From Parvularcula oceani (GTDB lineage Bacteria; Pseudomonadota; Alphaproteobacteria; Caulobacterales; Parvularculaceae): a DNA stretch of 64,000 nt. The notes under the pieces are model-generated. The model was not told where the DNA came from. It did no database searches and saw only the letters and a program-made list of their open reading frames with translations. Shown piece after piece: positions 20,803-30,362 of the stretch. Location of the stretch: assembly GCF_000733125.1 (NCBI RefSeq), contig NZ_JPHU01000003.1, forward strand, positions 62,001 to 126,000, given 5' to 3'. Within the stretch, counting starts at the first letter, position 1. The number at the start of each line of letters is the position of its first letter. The position numbers and the translations under genes are program-made.

Positions 20803-21183
20803 TTACTTGAGTTCGACGCTCGCGCCGGCCGCTTCGAGCTTTTCCTTGAGCTCGTTGGCTTCGTCCTTGGAGACCTGCTCCTTGACGGTTTTCGGCGCGC
20901 CTTCGACCATTTCCTTGGCTTCCTTGAGGCCAAGGCCGGTGATCGCGCGGACTTCCTTGATGACGTTGATCTTCTTGTCGCCGGCGGCGGTCAGAACGAC
21001 GTCGAATTCGGTCTGCTCCTCGGCCGCGGCACCGGCGTCGCCGCCGCCCGGGCCGGCCATCATGACCGCGCCGCCGGCGGCGGGCTCGATGCCGTATTCG
21101 TCCTTGAGGAGGTTCTTCAGCTCATTGGCTTCGAGCAGGGTGAGGCCGACCAGCTGTTCGGCGAGGGCTTTGATGTCTGCCAT
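20803..21183 (-). CDS. rplL: 50S ribosomal protein L7/L12
   Basis: L7/L12 forms the mobile stalk that recruits translational GTPases. The 126-residue product has an N-terminal dimerisation domain, a hinge rich in Ala and Gly ([18 protein letters not shown]) and the C-terminal domain with [20 protein letters not shown] and [16 protein letters not shown]. It is 18 bases after rplJ, the universal order. Confidence 0.99.
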   Translation of the reverse strand: MADIKALAEQLVGLTLLEANELKNLLKDEYGIEPAAGGAVMMAGPGGGDAGAAAEEQTEFDVVLTAAGDKKINVIKEVRAITGLGLKEAKEMVEGAPKTVKEQVSKDEANELKEKLEAAGASVELK

Positions 21184-21201
21184 GATAATCTGTCCTTGTG
21201 C

Positions 21202-21723
21202 TTACGCGTCTTCGCGCTCTTCGAGCGTCTTTGCGATGGAGGCGAGGTTCGACGCCGGCGCGGTGACGGCGTTGATGAGGTTGGAGGCCGGGGCGATGAT
21301 CTGACCCACGATGGAAGCGATGATCTCCTCGCGGCTCGGCATGTCGGAAAGGGCTTTGATGCCGCCTTCGTCCATGGTCTCTTCGCCCATCCGGCCGCCC
21401 AGGATGGTCAGCTTGTCGTTGTCCTTGGTGAACTTGACGATGACCTTGGGCGCGGTGACGGGGTCTTCGGAATAGGCGATGACCGTCGGGCCGGTGAAGA
21501 GGTCGGCGACGTCGCCGCCGGGCAGGTCCTTCAGAGCGATCCGGGCGAGGCGGTTCTTCACCACCTTCACGCCGCCGCCCGCTTCGCGCATCTCATTGCG
21601 AAGCTGCGACACCTGGGCCACCGAAAGGCCGTGATTCTGCATCACGACCAGGACCTCGTTGTCGTTGAGGACGCCCTTCATCCACTCGACCTGATCGGCC
21701 TTCTGGGCTCTCGATAGAGGCAT
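21202..21723 (-). CDS. rplJ: 50S ribosomal protein L10
   Basis: L10 anchors the L7/L12 dimers and in many bacteria represses its own operon by binding the mRNA leader. The 173-residue product starts MPLSRAQKADQVEWMKGV, the usual L10 N-terminus; an upstream in-frame ATG adds 16 non-L10 residues. MQNHGLSVAQVSQLRNEMRE and VVKNRLARIAL are typical. rplK and rplA do not precede it here. Confidence 0.98.
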   Translation of the reverse strand: MPLSRAQKADQVEWMKGVLNDNEVLVVMQNHGLSVAQVSQLRNEMREAGGGVKVVKNRLARIALKDLPGGDVADLFTGPTVIAYSEDPVTAPKVIVKFTKDNDKLTILGGRMGEETMDEGGIKALSDMPSREEIIASIVGQIIAPASNLINAVTAPASNLASIAKTLEEREDA

Positions 21724-21988
21724 AGGCGTTCGGTCCTTGAGGGCGGGCCGACGACCCGCCTTGGGCTGCACTTGCCCGCTTGCGCGGGCGACGAACCGTT
21801 CGAGGACAGATGAGAACGAGCGTGCGGCGGAGCGGACGCTCCGGGCGCATTCATGCCGCTCACCTCGTCTGCACAGGGCTTATGGGATGCCTGCGGTCTC
21901 GGACGGGCGCGGGATCTCTCCCGCTAGAGGGCGCGCGTGTGGCAGAAGGGCGGAGCTTTGTCCACCCCCCTTGCGCGGCGGGGCCGCC
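21724..21988 (-). promoter_or_regulatory. rplJ leader region, possible L10 autoregulatory element
   Basis: The 265 bases between the amidohydrolase stop and rplJ hold two clean hairpins. The first is a 6-bp stem with a GCAA loop on the minus strand (21774-21789). The second is a 6-bp GC stem with a seven-base loop (21742-21760), close to the ribosome-binding site. L10 leaders are stem-rich elements in this position, but the required kink-turn could not be confirmed by eye. No convincing promoter was found. Confidence 0.35.
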
Positions 21989-23311
21989 TCAGCCCCGCGG
22001 GCCTTCGGGCGACTTGAAGACCTCGCCGTCCTTCATGACGAAATCCACGTCCAGCATGGCCGAGATGTCCTCGAGCGGGTCCTCGTCCACCCCGACGAGG
22101 TCGGCTTTCTTGCCGGCCTCGACCGTACCGAGCATGTCGGATTTGCCCAGGTTTTCCGCGCCCTCGACGGTCGCGCTGCGCAGCGCCTCCATCGGCGTCA
22201 GGCCGGCCTCGACCAGAAGCTCGAACTCGCGGGCATTCTCGCCATGTCTCGACACGCCCGAATCGGTGCCGAAGGCGATGGGCACGCCCGCCTCGTGGGC
22301 GCGGCGCGCCATGTCGAGCATGCGCGGGCCGACTTCGCGCGATTTGGCGCGCTGGAACTCGGTCAGGAAGGTGTCCGGATCCTCCGCCCACTCGGCGACG
22401 GTGACGCCGGCCAGGATGGTCGGCACGAGATAGGCGTCCTGCCGCCGGAACTCGCGCGCCGTGTCGCGGTCGAGATAGGTGCCGTGCTCGATCGAATCGA
22501 CGCCGGCGCGCAGGGCCGCCTCGATGCCGGCCTTGCCATGCGCATGCGCCGTCACCTTGCGGCCCATCGCATGGGCGGCATCCATGATCGCCGTCAGTTC
22601 CTCGTCCGTGAATTGCTGCTCGGTGCCCGTCGCCGTGTTGGAGAGGACGCCGCCCGTCGCCGTCAGCTTGATGTGGTCGGCGCCGCGCCGGACCTGCTCG
22701 CGCACGGCTGCGCGGCAAGCGTCGGGGCCGTCGCACACGCCGGTCGAATGCATCAGCGCTGCGACATCGTCGCGATAGCCCTGCGTGCCGTCCCCATGGC
22801 CGCCCGTCACCGAGATGGTGGAGCCCGAAGCATAGATGCGCGGCCCGTCGACCCAGCCCTGCTCGACCGCCTCGCGCAGCGCGAAGATCGCGTCGCCGCC
22901 GCGGGCGCCGACATCGCGGACGGTGGTGAAGCCGGCCATCAGCGTGTCACGGGCGTGCTTCGCGCCGTACATGGCCCGGTCGCCCTCGGACATCTCGACG
23001 GCTTGGAGACGCTGCTGCGGATTGTTCTCGGAGGTGAGGTGCACATGCCCGTCGATCAGGCCCGGCATCACGACCATGTCCCGCAGGTCGTGGACGACCA
23101 CCTCGCCCTCCCCCGCCTCGACATCGTCCGCGGAAAGATAGCCCTCGGAGACGGCCTCGATCAGGTCGCCCCGGATCACGACGGTGCGCTCTTCGAGCGG
23201 CGCCTCGCCCGGGACCGCCAGAAGCGTGCCGGCATGCACGAGGTGCACGTCCTGCGCGGCGGCGAGAGTGGGAAAGAGAACGGCTGCGGCGGTGAGGAGG
23301 TATCGTTTCAT
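21989..23311 (-). CDS. Secreted metal-dependent amidohydrolase
   Basis: The 440-residue protein has a signal peptide (MKRYLLTAAAVLFPTLAAAQ) and an amidohydrolase TIM barrel. GLIDGHVHL gives the HxH metal site near residue 90, HIKLTATGG the bridging lysine, VTAHAHG and SIEHGTYL the further histidines and FGTDSGV the catalytic aspartate. This motif set and the length fit the prolidase-like amidohydrolases that hydrolyse Xaa-Pro or acyl-amino-acid substrates, and the protein probably acts in the periplasm. It lies upstream of rplJ on the same strand. The substrate is inferred only at family level. Confidence 0.85.
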   Translation of the reverse strand: MKRYLLTAAAVLFPTLAAAQDVHLVHAGTLLAVPGEAPLEERTVVIRGDLIEAVSEGYLSADDVEAGEGEVVVHDLRDMVVMPGLIDGHVHLTSENNPQQRLQAVEMSEGDRAMYGAKHARDTLMAGFTTVRDVGARGGDAIFALREAVEQGWVDGPRIYASGSTISVTGGHGDGTQGYRDDVAALMHSTGVCDGPDACRAAVREQVRRGADHIKLTATGGVLSNTATGTEQQFTDEELTAIMDAAHAMGRKVTAHAHGKAGIEAALRAGVDSIEHGTYLDRDTAREFRRQDAYLVPTILAGVTVAEWAEDPDTFLTEFQRAKSREVGPRMLDMARRAHEAGVPIAFGTDSGVSRHGENAREFELLVEAGLTPMEALRSATVEGAENLGKSDMLGTVEAGKKADLVGVDEDPLEDISAMLDVDFVMKDGEVFKSPEGPRG

Positions 23312-23361
23312 CCGGGGATCAAAGCGCGTGCGTCCCCCGCCGTCACCCCCGCTCGGCAGCG

Positions 23362-24144
23362 TCAGGCGCCGGGCTCGGCGGCGACGAAGAGCCGGACATC
23401 GGCCCGGTCGGGGACGAAGAAGTCCGCCTCGGGCGGGCGGTTCGGCGCCGCCTGCGCGAAGAGGCCGGCGTTCTGCAGGACCTCGAGCAGCGCCGCGCCG
23501 TGCCCGTCCACGCTCACGAAGAGGCCGTCGCGCGCATTCGGCGCGACGGTCAGGATCCCGTAGGGGCCTTCGACCGGCATGCCGCTGCGGCGCAGGGCGT
23601 CGACCATCTGCGCCGCATAGAGACGCGCTTCCTCATTGGGCGCGGAGGTGACTTCGATGCTGAAGCTCTCCTCCTGCGCCCGCAGGCCCTCGGCGATGGT
23701 GACGGCCTGTTCGGCCCGCAGCGCCGGCATCGCGCGCGCCTGCCGCGCGGTGGCGGGCGCGGGCGTCTCGGCCGCCTCAGCGTCCGAGGCGTCTGCGAGA
23801 GGCGCAGGCACCTCGCGGCTGCGGGCCCGTGCGAGCTGCCGTTCGAGGGCGGCGTTCTGCCGGCGCACGGCCTCCGCCTCCCAGCGGGCATCTTCCGCTT
23901 CGCGAAGTGCCGATTCGGAGGCGGATTCGAGCCTGCCGAGCGCGAAGCGGGCATCTTCGGCGACCTCGTTCGCCTCGGCGAGCGCGAGTTCCTGCCTGCG
24001 GTCGCGTTCCCCGGTCGTCGCCGTGGCGGCGAGCGCGAAGAGCGCGGCCAGCGTCACGGAAACGACGAGGCCGGTCGTCGCCGCATCGTGGACGGCGCTC
24101 AACATGCTGGCAGACAATTCGTTCAAGGCAGGCGGCATCCTCAC
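23362..24144 (-). CDS. Uncharacterised single-pass membrane protein with coiled coil
   Basis: Not recognised as a named family. About 260 residues: a short N-terminus, a transmembrane helix ([18 protein letters not shown], near residues 25-42), a long charged coiled coil ([20 protein letters not shown] to [12 protein letters not shown]), an Ala/Pro linker and a folded C-terminal part with [20 protein letters not shown] and [21 protein letters not shown] at 24144 is 5 bases after GGAGG; the ATG at 24138 is the alternative. Longer readings upstream would overlap ispDF and are unlikely. It is divergent from ispDF, with a CtrA-like half site upstream. Confidence 0.7.
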   Translation of the reverse strand: MRMPPALNELSASMLSAVHDAATTGLVVSVTLAALFALAATATTGERDRRQELALAEANEVAEDARFALGRLESASESALREAEDARWEAEAVRRQNAALERQLARARSREVPAPLADASDAEAAETPAPATARQARAMPALRAEQAVTIAEGLRAQEESFSIEVTSAPNEEARLYAAQMVDALRRSGMPVEGPYGILTVAPNARDGLFVSVDGHGAALLEVLQNAGLFAQAAPNRPPEADFFVPDRADVRLFVAAEPGA

Positions 24145-24177
24145 ACGTCCCTCCCGAGCATCGGTCGGACCGATCGT

Positions 24178-24186
24178 CTTGGTTAA
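24178..24186 (-). promoter_or_regulatory. Possible CtrA half site
   Basis: TTAACCAAG on the minus strand matches 7 of 8 bases of the TTAACCAT half motif of the CtrA regulator. It lies about 35 bases upstream of the coiled-coil membrane protein. It is a single half site in a GC-rich gap, so the call is weak. Confidence 0.3.
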
Positions 24187-24304
24187 CGCGAGATCTTGCT
24201 CGAAAGGTGGCGCGTCTTTGTCCAGACACAAGTCCATGAACGGGCCGCTCTTGCCTAAGGCGCACGGAGTGGCGACGAAGACACAGCACCATGGGAGGAC
24301 CGTC

Positions 24305-25444
24305 TTGACCACAGCCGCTCTGATCGTCGCCGCCGGCCGGGGGGCCCGCGCAGGAGGAGGCGGCCCCAAGCAGTACCGCCTGCTCGACGGCCGGCCCGTG
24401 CTGACGCGCACGATGGAGCTCTTCGCGCGCCACCCGCGCATCGACCGGGTTCTCGCCGTCATCCATCCGGAGGACGAGGCGGCCTTCGAGGCCGCCTGCC
24501 CGGGCGCGGACTACGTTCACGGCGGGGCGGACCGCCAGGCCTCCGTCCGCCTGGGGCTGGAGGCGCTCGCCGGTGATCCGCCCGACCGCGTGCTGATCCA
24601 TGACGGCGCGCGGCCCTTTGTCGGGCCAGCGACGATCGGCGCGGTGATCGACGCCCTCGACCGGCACGAGGGCGCCCTCGCCGCCCTGCCCGTCACTGAT
24701 ACGCTGAAGCGGGAAGACGGGAACGGCGCCGCTGCGGCCACCATGCCGCGCGACGGCCTGTGGCGGGCCCAGACCCCACAGGGTTTTCGCTTCGCGACGA
24801 TCCTGGCCGCCCATCGCAGCGCCCCCTCCGGCAGCGCCACGGACGATGCGAGCCTGCTCGAAGCGGCGGGCCGCCCGGTGGCGCTGGTGCCCGACGACCC
24901 GACCAACATCAAACTGACCTATCCGGGAGATTTCGCTCTGGCCGAACTGCTTGTGCAAAGAGAAACTCGAACGGGCTTCGGCTATGACGTCCATGCGTTC
25001 GACGAGGGGGAGGCGGTCATTCTCGGGGGGATCCGGATACCGCATACGCATAGCCTGAAGGGGCATTCGGACGCCGACGTGGCCATGCACGCCCTGACGG
25101 ACGCGCTCTACGGCGCCTTGTCGGAGGGGGATATCGGCCGGCATTTCCCACCCACCGACGAGCAATGGCGGGGCGCGCCATCGGATGTCTTCCTGCGCCA
25201 TGCGGCAGGCCTTCTCGCCGATCGCGGCGGGCGCCTGACCAGCGCGGACATCACCCTGATCTGCGAGGCGCCCAAGATCGCGCCCCATGCCGAGGCGATG
25301 CGCGAATCCCTCGCGCAGGCGCTCGGCTGCGAGGTGTCGCGGATTTCGGTCAAGGCGACGACGAGCGAGGGCCTCGGCTTCACCGGCCGCCGCGAGGGCA
25401 TCGCCGCGCAGGCCGTCTGCACGATCAGTGTACCCGTATCCTGA
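24305..25444 (+). CDS. ispDF: Bifunctional IspD/IspF (MEP isoprenoid pathway)
   Basis: This fusion performs two steps of the MEP pathway: CDP-ME synthesis (IspD, residues 1-220) and cyclisation to MEcPP (IspF, residues 221-379). IspD shows [20 protein letters not shown] and IHDGARPFV. IspF begins [12 protein letters not shown] with the metal-binding D and H, followed by [17 protein letters not shown] and [14 protein letters not shown]. The start is TTG at 24305: GGGAGG at 24293-24298 is six bases upstream and no in-frame ATG fits. The stop overlaps the pncC ATG (TGATG). The fusion is common in Alphaproteobacteria. Confidence 0.96.
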   Translation: MTTAALIVAAGRGARAGGGGPKQYRLLDGRPVLTRTMELFARHPRIDRVLAVIHPEDEAAFEAACPGADYVHGGADRQASVRLGLEALAGDPPDRVLIHDGARPFVGPATIGAVIDALDRHEGALAALPVTDTLKREDGNGAAAATMPRDGLWRAQTPQGFRFATILAAHRSAPSGSATDDASLLEAAGRPVALVPDDPTNIKLTYPGDFALAELLVQRETRTGFGYDVHAFDEGEAVILGGIRIPHTHSLKGHSDADVAMHALTDALYGALSEGDIGRHFPPTDEQWRGAPSDVFLRHAAGLLADRGGRLTSADITLICEAPKIAPHAEAMRESLAQALGCEVSRISVKATTSEGLGFTGRREGIAAQAVCTISVPVS

Positions 25445-25944
25445 TGACGAATTCTCTTGCGCAGAAGGTGGTGCGGGAAGCGCGGACGCGCCGCGCGACC
25501 GTCGCGACCGCTGAATCCTGTACCGGAGGGCTCGTCGCCGCGGCGATCACCGATGTCGCAGGCGCATCGGCCGTCCTGCGCCAGGGCATCGTGTCCTATG
25601 CCAATGAGGCGAAGACGGATCTCCTCGGCGTGCCCGCCGCTCTCATCGCGCGGCATGGCGCCGTCAGCGCGGAGGTGGCGGAGGCCATGGTGGCGGGTCT
25701 TTGCGCCCGCACGCCGCCCCTGCCGCGATCGGCGGTGACGGTGGGCGTCTCGGTCACCGGCATCGCAGGTCCCGGCGGGGGCAGTCCGGGCAAGCCCGTC
25801 GGCCTCGTCTGGTTCGGAATGTCTGGCCCGCAGGGCATCCGGCTCGAGCGCAGGGTCTTTGCGGGCGGCGACCGGCGCTTCGTGCGCGAGCGCAGCGTCG
25901 AGACGGCCCTGCGCTTCCTGCTGCAGACGGTCAGGACCGTCTGA
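25444..25944 (+). CDS. pncC: Nicotinamide-nucleotide amidase (CinA C-terminal domain)
   Basis: PncC deamidates NMN to NaMN for pyridine-nucleotide recycling. The 166-residue protein is the stand-alone CinA C-terminal domain: ATAESCTGGLVAAAITDVAG with the catalytic Ser, SYANEAKTDLLGV and VTGIAGPGGGSPGKPVGLV. The N-terminal COG1058 domain of full CinA is absent. Its ATG overlaps the ispDF stop, a frequent alphaproteobacterial pairing. It ends convergently with the response regulator, with a 7-bp inverted repeat (25941-25963) spanning both stop codons. Confidence 0.92.
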   Translation: MTNSLAQKVVREARTRRATVATAESCTGGLVAAAITDVAGASAVLRQGIVSYANEAKTDLLGVPAALIARHGAVSAEVAEAMVAGLCARTPPLPRSAVTVGVSVTGIAGPGGGSPGKPVGLVWFGMSGPQGIRLERRVFAGGDRRFVRERSVETALRFLLQTVRTV

Positions 25945-25959
25945 CGGTAGCGCGTGCCG

Positions 25960-26343
25960 TCAGGCGACGCTTCTCTTGGGCGCGTCGAACCCGGCCTTCC
26001 GCATCACCTCGGCAAGATCGTCGCGGTCGAAGGGCTTGAGCACGTGATAGGCAGCTCCCGCCGCGCGGGCGAGCGAGAACTGGCGCGGGTCGTTCTCGCT
26101 CGCGCAGAGGATGATGGCGGGCCTGCGCTCCTCCGCCAGAAGAGCGGCCTCCCGCAGGAAATCGAGCGCCCCCAGCGACGGCAGGTCCCAGTCGAGAAGC
26201 ACCACGTCCACGCCGTCCTTACAGCGGGTGATGGCGGCCTCGGCAGTTCGCGCTTCGGTGACTTCGTGACCGAAGGCGCGAAGGATGTCCGCGGCGATGC
26301 CGCAAACGACTGCCGAATCATCGACGACGAGGCATGAAGCCAT
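25960..26343 (-). CDS. Single-domain response regulator next to chpT
   Basis: The 127-residue protein is only a CheY-like receiver. Acidic residues D8 and D9 (CLVVDDS), phosphoacceptor D51 (VVLLDWDLP) and the conserved lysine in YHVLKPF are present, so it should be phosphorylatable. There is no output domain, so it must act by protein contact or phosphotransfer. It differs from CpdR and DivK in sequence. It lies 121 bases downstream of chpT on the same strand, which makes ChpT-mediated phosphotransfer an attractive hypothesis. ATG 26343 was preferred over the preceding TTG. Confidence 0.85.
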   Translation of the reverse strand: MASCLVVDDSAVVCGIAADILRAFGHEVTEARTAEAAITRCKDGVDVVLLDWDLPSLGALDFLREAALLAEERRPAIILCASENDPRQFSLARAAGAAYHVLKPFDRDDLAEVMRKAGFDAPKRSVA

Positions 26344-26464
26344 CAAGGATTCCCCTTTGTCCTACAGCGCGAGGCCTCTCCCCGACCTGCCTCACAGGGC
26401 TAGTCCTTCCCGCTGAAGAGGCCGTTAAGCGGGAGCGTCGAATGCGCCCTATCCGGCCTCCGGC

Positions 26465-27088
26465 TCAGCGCTGCGCGGTGAAGACGACCGTCTCCTCATC
26501 GGCCTGCTCGGCGGTAATGCTGCCGCCGATCGCCTCCATCAGCAGGGCGGCGAGATAGGCCGGGGACGCCTTGGCTTCGAGATCGTCCAGCCGGCGCCCG
26601 AGCGCCGCCGACAGATCCTCGCCGAGCTTGGCGCGGCGCCCGCGGGCCGTCACCTGCACCCGGTCGGGGCCGGCTTCGGCGGTCACCTGGCTGCCCGCCC
26701 GCGGCACGCAGCGCTCTGCGATCAGGAGAAGGTTCAGGAGGACCCGCGCCATCGGCTTGTCGAGAGCGGGCTCGGAAACCTGCCAGTCGAGTTCGGCCTT
26801 CACATGGGCATAGAAGCCCTCCGCCAGCTCGCGCGCCTCGCGCATCTCGATCTGCCCCTCCCAAGAGCCCGAGGCGCCGAACGCGCTGCGGGCGAAGGTG
26901 AGGAGCGCGACCGTCTTCTGCGTGCTCTCGCGGATGAGACTCATCGCGTGCTCGCGCATCTCGGCGTCCTGCTCGCCGTCCAGCACCTCGATGCCGGTGT
27001 TGAGCGCGCCGACCGGGTTCACGAGATCGTGACAGAGGCGGGATGCAAGCAGCGAAGCGACGAGGACGATCTCGCGGGAGTCGGTCAT
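26465..27088 (-). CDS. chpT: Histidine phosphotransferase ChpT
   Basis: ChpT relays phosphate from the hybrid kinase CckA to CtrA and CpdR in the alphaproteobacterial cell-cycle circuit. The 207-residue protein has the family motif LLASRLCHDLVNPVGALNTG, with phosphorylatable H20. It then has a degenerate ATPase-like C-terminal domain (KPMARVLLNLLLIAERCVPR, LAALLMEAIGGSITAE), as expected. It lies downstream of an M23 peptidase, and an ATGGTTAACCAT palindrome carrying the CtrA half motif is about 42 bases upstream. Confidence 0.9.
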   Translation of the reverse strand: MTDSREIVLVASLLASRLCHDLVNPVGALNTGIEVLDGEQDAEMREHAMSLIRESTQKTVALLTFARSAFGASGSWEGQIEMREARELAEGFYAHVKAELDWQVSEPALDKPMARVLLNLLLIAERCVPRAGSQVTAEAGPDRVQVTARGRRAKLGEDLSAALGRRLDDLEAKASPAYLAALLMEAIGGSITAEQADEETVVFTAQR

Positions 27089-27129
27089 GGAAGGCTCCGA
27101 TGGGTCGAACGGCGCCTGCTTGTGCCGCG

Positions 27130-27141
27130 ATGGTTAACCAT
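27130..27141. promoter_or_regulatory. Candidate CtrA site upstream of chpT
   Basis: A perfect 12-base palindrome, ATGGTTAACCAT, contains the CtrA half motif TTAACCAT on both strands. It overlaps the last codons of the M23 peptidase and is about 42 bases upstream of the chpT ATG. Such TTAA-containing words are rare in this GC-rich sequence. Confidence 0.45.
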
Positions 27142-28504
27142 TCGTTGCCGCCGCGATCGTCAGGGGCTGCATCCGCAGCGCGTCGATCTCGTCCCTGCGC
27201 GCCCGGAAGGCCTCCAGCATCGCCTCGTCCAGAACCCGGCCCGTCGCGACCTCGATCGTCATCGGGTTGAGGGCCTTCGCGCCCTTGAGCACCTCGTAGT
27301 GCAGATGCGGCCCGGTGGAGCGGCCCGTGCTGCCGACATAGGCGATCACCTGCCCCTGCCGAACCGTCGCGCCCTCGCGGATGCCGGGCCCGAACCCCTG
27401 AAGATGCGCATAGGCGGTCTCGAAGCCGCCGCGATGCCGGATGCGGACATAGTTGCCGAAGGACCCGAACCAGTCGGCCCGGACGATCACGCCGTCGCCC
27501 GCCGCCATGATCGGCGTGCCCGGGCGGGCCCCGAAATCGATGCCCTTGTGCTGCCGCGTATAGCCCGAGATCGGGTGCCGGCGGCGCCCGAAGGCGGAGG
27601 TGACGCGCGCGCCTTCGATAGGCGTCTTCATCAGGAGGCGCTCGGCGCTTTCGCCGCCGGCATCGAAATAGCGGGGCTCGCCCGACCCCTCGAAGCGGTA
27701 ATATCCCCTGGCGTCGCGCTCGCCGCGCCAGGTCAGCCCGGCGAAGAGGATGTCTCCCGTTCCAAGAGGCCGCCCGGCCTCGTCCACGAAGACCTCGTAG
27801 ACCACTTCGAACCGGTCGCCGCGGCGAATGTCCCGCCCGAAATCGACGTCGTAGAGAAAGAGGTTCGCGAACCGCGCGGTCACCTCCCGCGGCACTCCCG
27901 CCCGGCGGCCCGATGCGAAGAGGCTGTCCTCGATCACGCTCGCCGCGAAGGCATAGCGCGTGCGCACGTCGACCGTCTCGGCGCGGGCCTTCCACCCCTC
28001 GCCCGTGCGCCAGGCAAGGACGCGGCGCCCGGCTTCGGGGAAGAGCCGGATCCGGGCGAGCCGCTCCGCCCTGTCGCCCGCGGCGCGCTGATAGACGGTC
28101 AGGGGCACGGGGGTCGCGGCGACCTCCACCGCCGCGCCCGGCGCGATCGCGCCGGGATCGAGAACCTCCGACAGCGCATCGACCGCCTGCGCGATCTGGC
28201 CCTCGGCGAAGCCCTCCTGCGCCAGCGCGCCTGCAAGAGAGCCGCCCTTCTCGACGAGGACAGTCCTAAAGGCCGCCTCCTCTCGCGCGGCCTCGCGGAG
28301 GAGCGCGTAGCGGGCGAACAGCCCCGCCTCCCGCTCCGGCGGATCTTCGAAGAGGCGCTCGGCGGCCTCTGCGCGCAGCTCGGAGCCGGACAGCGAAGGC
28401 GCCTTCGAGTCGGAGGGGACGCTGCTGGCTCCTGCGCCGCAGATCACGAGCAGCAGCGCCGCAGCGAGTATGCGTCCGATCGGCGTCGAGGTCGTCAAGG
28501 CCAT
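27134..28504 (-). CDS. M23 (LytM-type) murein endopeptidase
   Basis: The 456-residue exported protein starts MALTTSTPIGRILAAALLLV; GGAGG seven bases upstream of ATG 28504 supports this start over one seven codons earlier. The C-terminal peptidase domain has HKGIDFGARPGTPIMAAGDG (zinc-binding H and D) and GPHLHYEVLKG (HxH), so the site looks active on peptidoglycan cross-links. The region before it matches OapA/LysM-like linker domains of cell-division endopeptidases only in general layout. It is transcribed toward chpT. Confidence 0.9.
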   Translation of the reverse strand: MALTTSTPIGRILAAALLLVICGAGASSVPSDSKAPSLSGSELRAEAAERLFEDPPEREAGLFARYALLREAAREEAAFRTVLVEKGGSLAGALAQEGFAEGQIAQAVDALSEVLDPGAIAPGAAVEVAATPVPLTVYQRAAGDRAERLARIRLFPEAGRRVLAWRTGEGWKARAETVDVRTRYAFAASVIEDSLFASGRRAGVPREVTARFANLFLYDVDFGRDIRRGDRFEVVYEVFVDEAGRPLGTGDILFAGLTWRGERDARGYYRFEGSGEPRYFDAGGESAERLLMKTPIEGARVTSAFGRRRHPISGYTRQHKGIDFGARPGTPIMAAGDGVIVRADWFGSFGNYVRIRHRGGFETAYAHLQGFGPGIREGATVRQGQVIAYVGSTGRSTGPHLHYEVLKGAKALNPMTIEVATGRVLDEAMLEAFRARRDEIDALRMQPLTIAAATNG

Positions 28505-28623
28505 TCCCCATCCTCCGAATGTCACGCCCCGGCAGTTGCAACCAGCGGGCCGCGCGACGGAAGGTGGAGAAAGTGTGAATGCCGGTCAATTTTTCGCGAG
28601 GCACCAGTTCCGGCAGCGTGCCC

Positions 28624-28836
28624 TCACTTCGCCGACCGCATCTCCTCGAGCACCTCGGAGACGTAGGCGTCGATATCCATATCTCCCGTATCCGTGCCCT
28701 TCAGCCGTTCCCGGACGAGGTGGGGAAGCGTTTCGGGATCGGGCTCCCCCGATGCGGAGACCGTGGCGCGGATGACGTTCCGGATGGCCTCGGCGTCAGC
28801 GGGCGCCTCTTTCTTCTCTTCGTCAGTTGTGGTCAT
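28624..28836 (-). CDS. Small acidic protein of unknown function
   Basis: Not recognised. The 70-residue protein starts MTTTDEEKKEAPADAEAIRN, with GGAGG five bases before the ATG. It is strongly acidic and looks helical, ending DAYVSEVLEEMRSAK; no membrane segment or cysteine is present. It is divergent from the RTX gene, with a gap of about 190 bases that should hold both promoters. The good ribosome-binding site and third-position GC bias support it as a real gene. Confidence 0.65.
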   Translation of the reverse strand: MTTTDEEKKEAPADAEAIRNVIRATVSASGEPDPETLPHLVRERLKGTDTGDMDIDAYVSEVLEEMRSAK

Positions 28837-29027
28837 CAAATCCTCCGTCGAAACGCTCAGATGGCGCGCGGGGCGCAAACGCCAAGCCGCACCGTCACCG
28901 CCGCCGGCGAATTGGGGGTACTGTGACCGGTTCTTGCAGAGACCCGGAACACGGTTGAACTTGAACGTGTTTTCTTTGGATGGCGCCCGGCCCACCGGGT
29001 GACGAGGGCAGCGAGGATAGAATTGCG

Positions 29028-30221
<1,194 letters not shown>

Positions 30222-30362
30222 ACGGCCTTTCCCTCACCTTCCGACGGTGCTGGCGGGATTTTAATTGCGAGGACAGGGCCGAAATTTACCCTGCCGAGGA
30301 ATTGATCCCGCCTCGCCGCTTGCATAGGCGCGGACGGCTAATGCGGCTGGAGGCGCCGAGGC

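Noticed and set aside
23636-24304. N-terminal extension of ispDF by about 220 codons
   Set aside because: The extra sequence is not IspD-like and overlaps the divergent membrane protein; the TTG at 24305 has an ideal ribosome-binding site.
25941-25963. CTGACGG/CCGTCAG inverted repeat over the pncC and receiver stops as a terminator
   Set aside because: Only 7 bp with a nine-base loop and no T-run; too weak to call.
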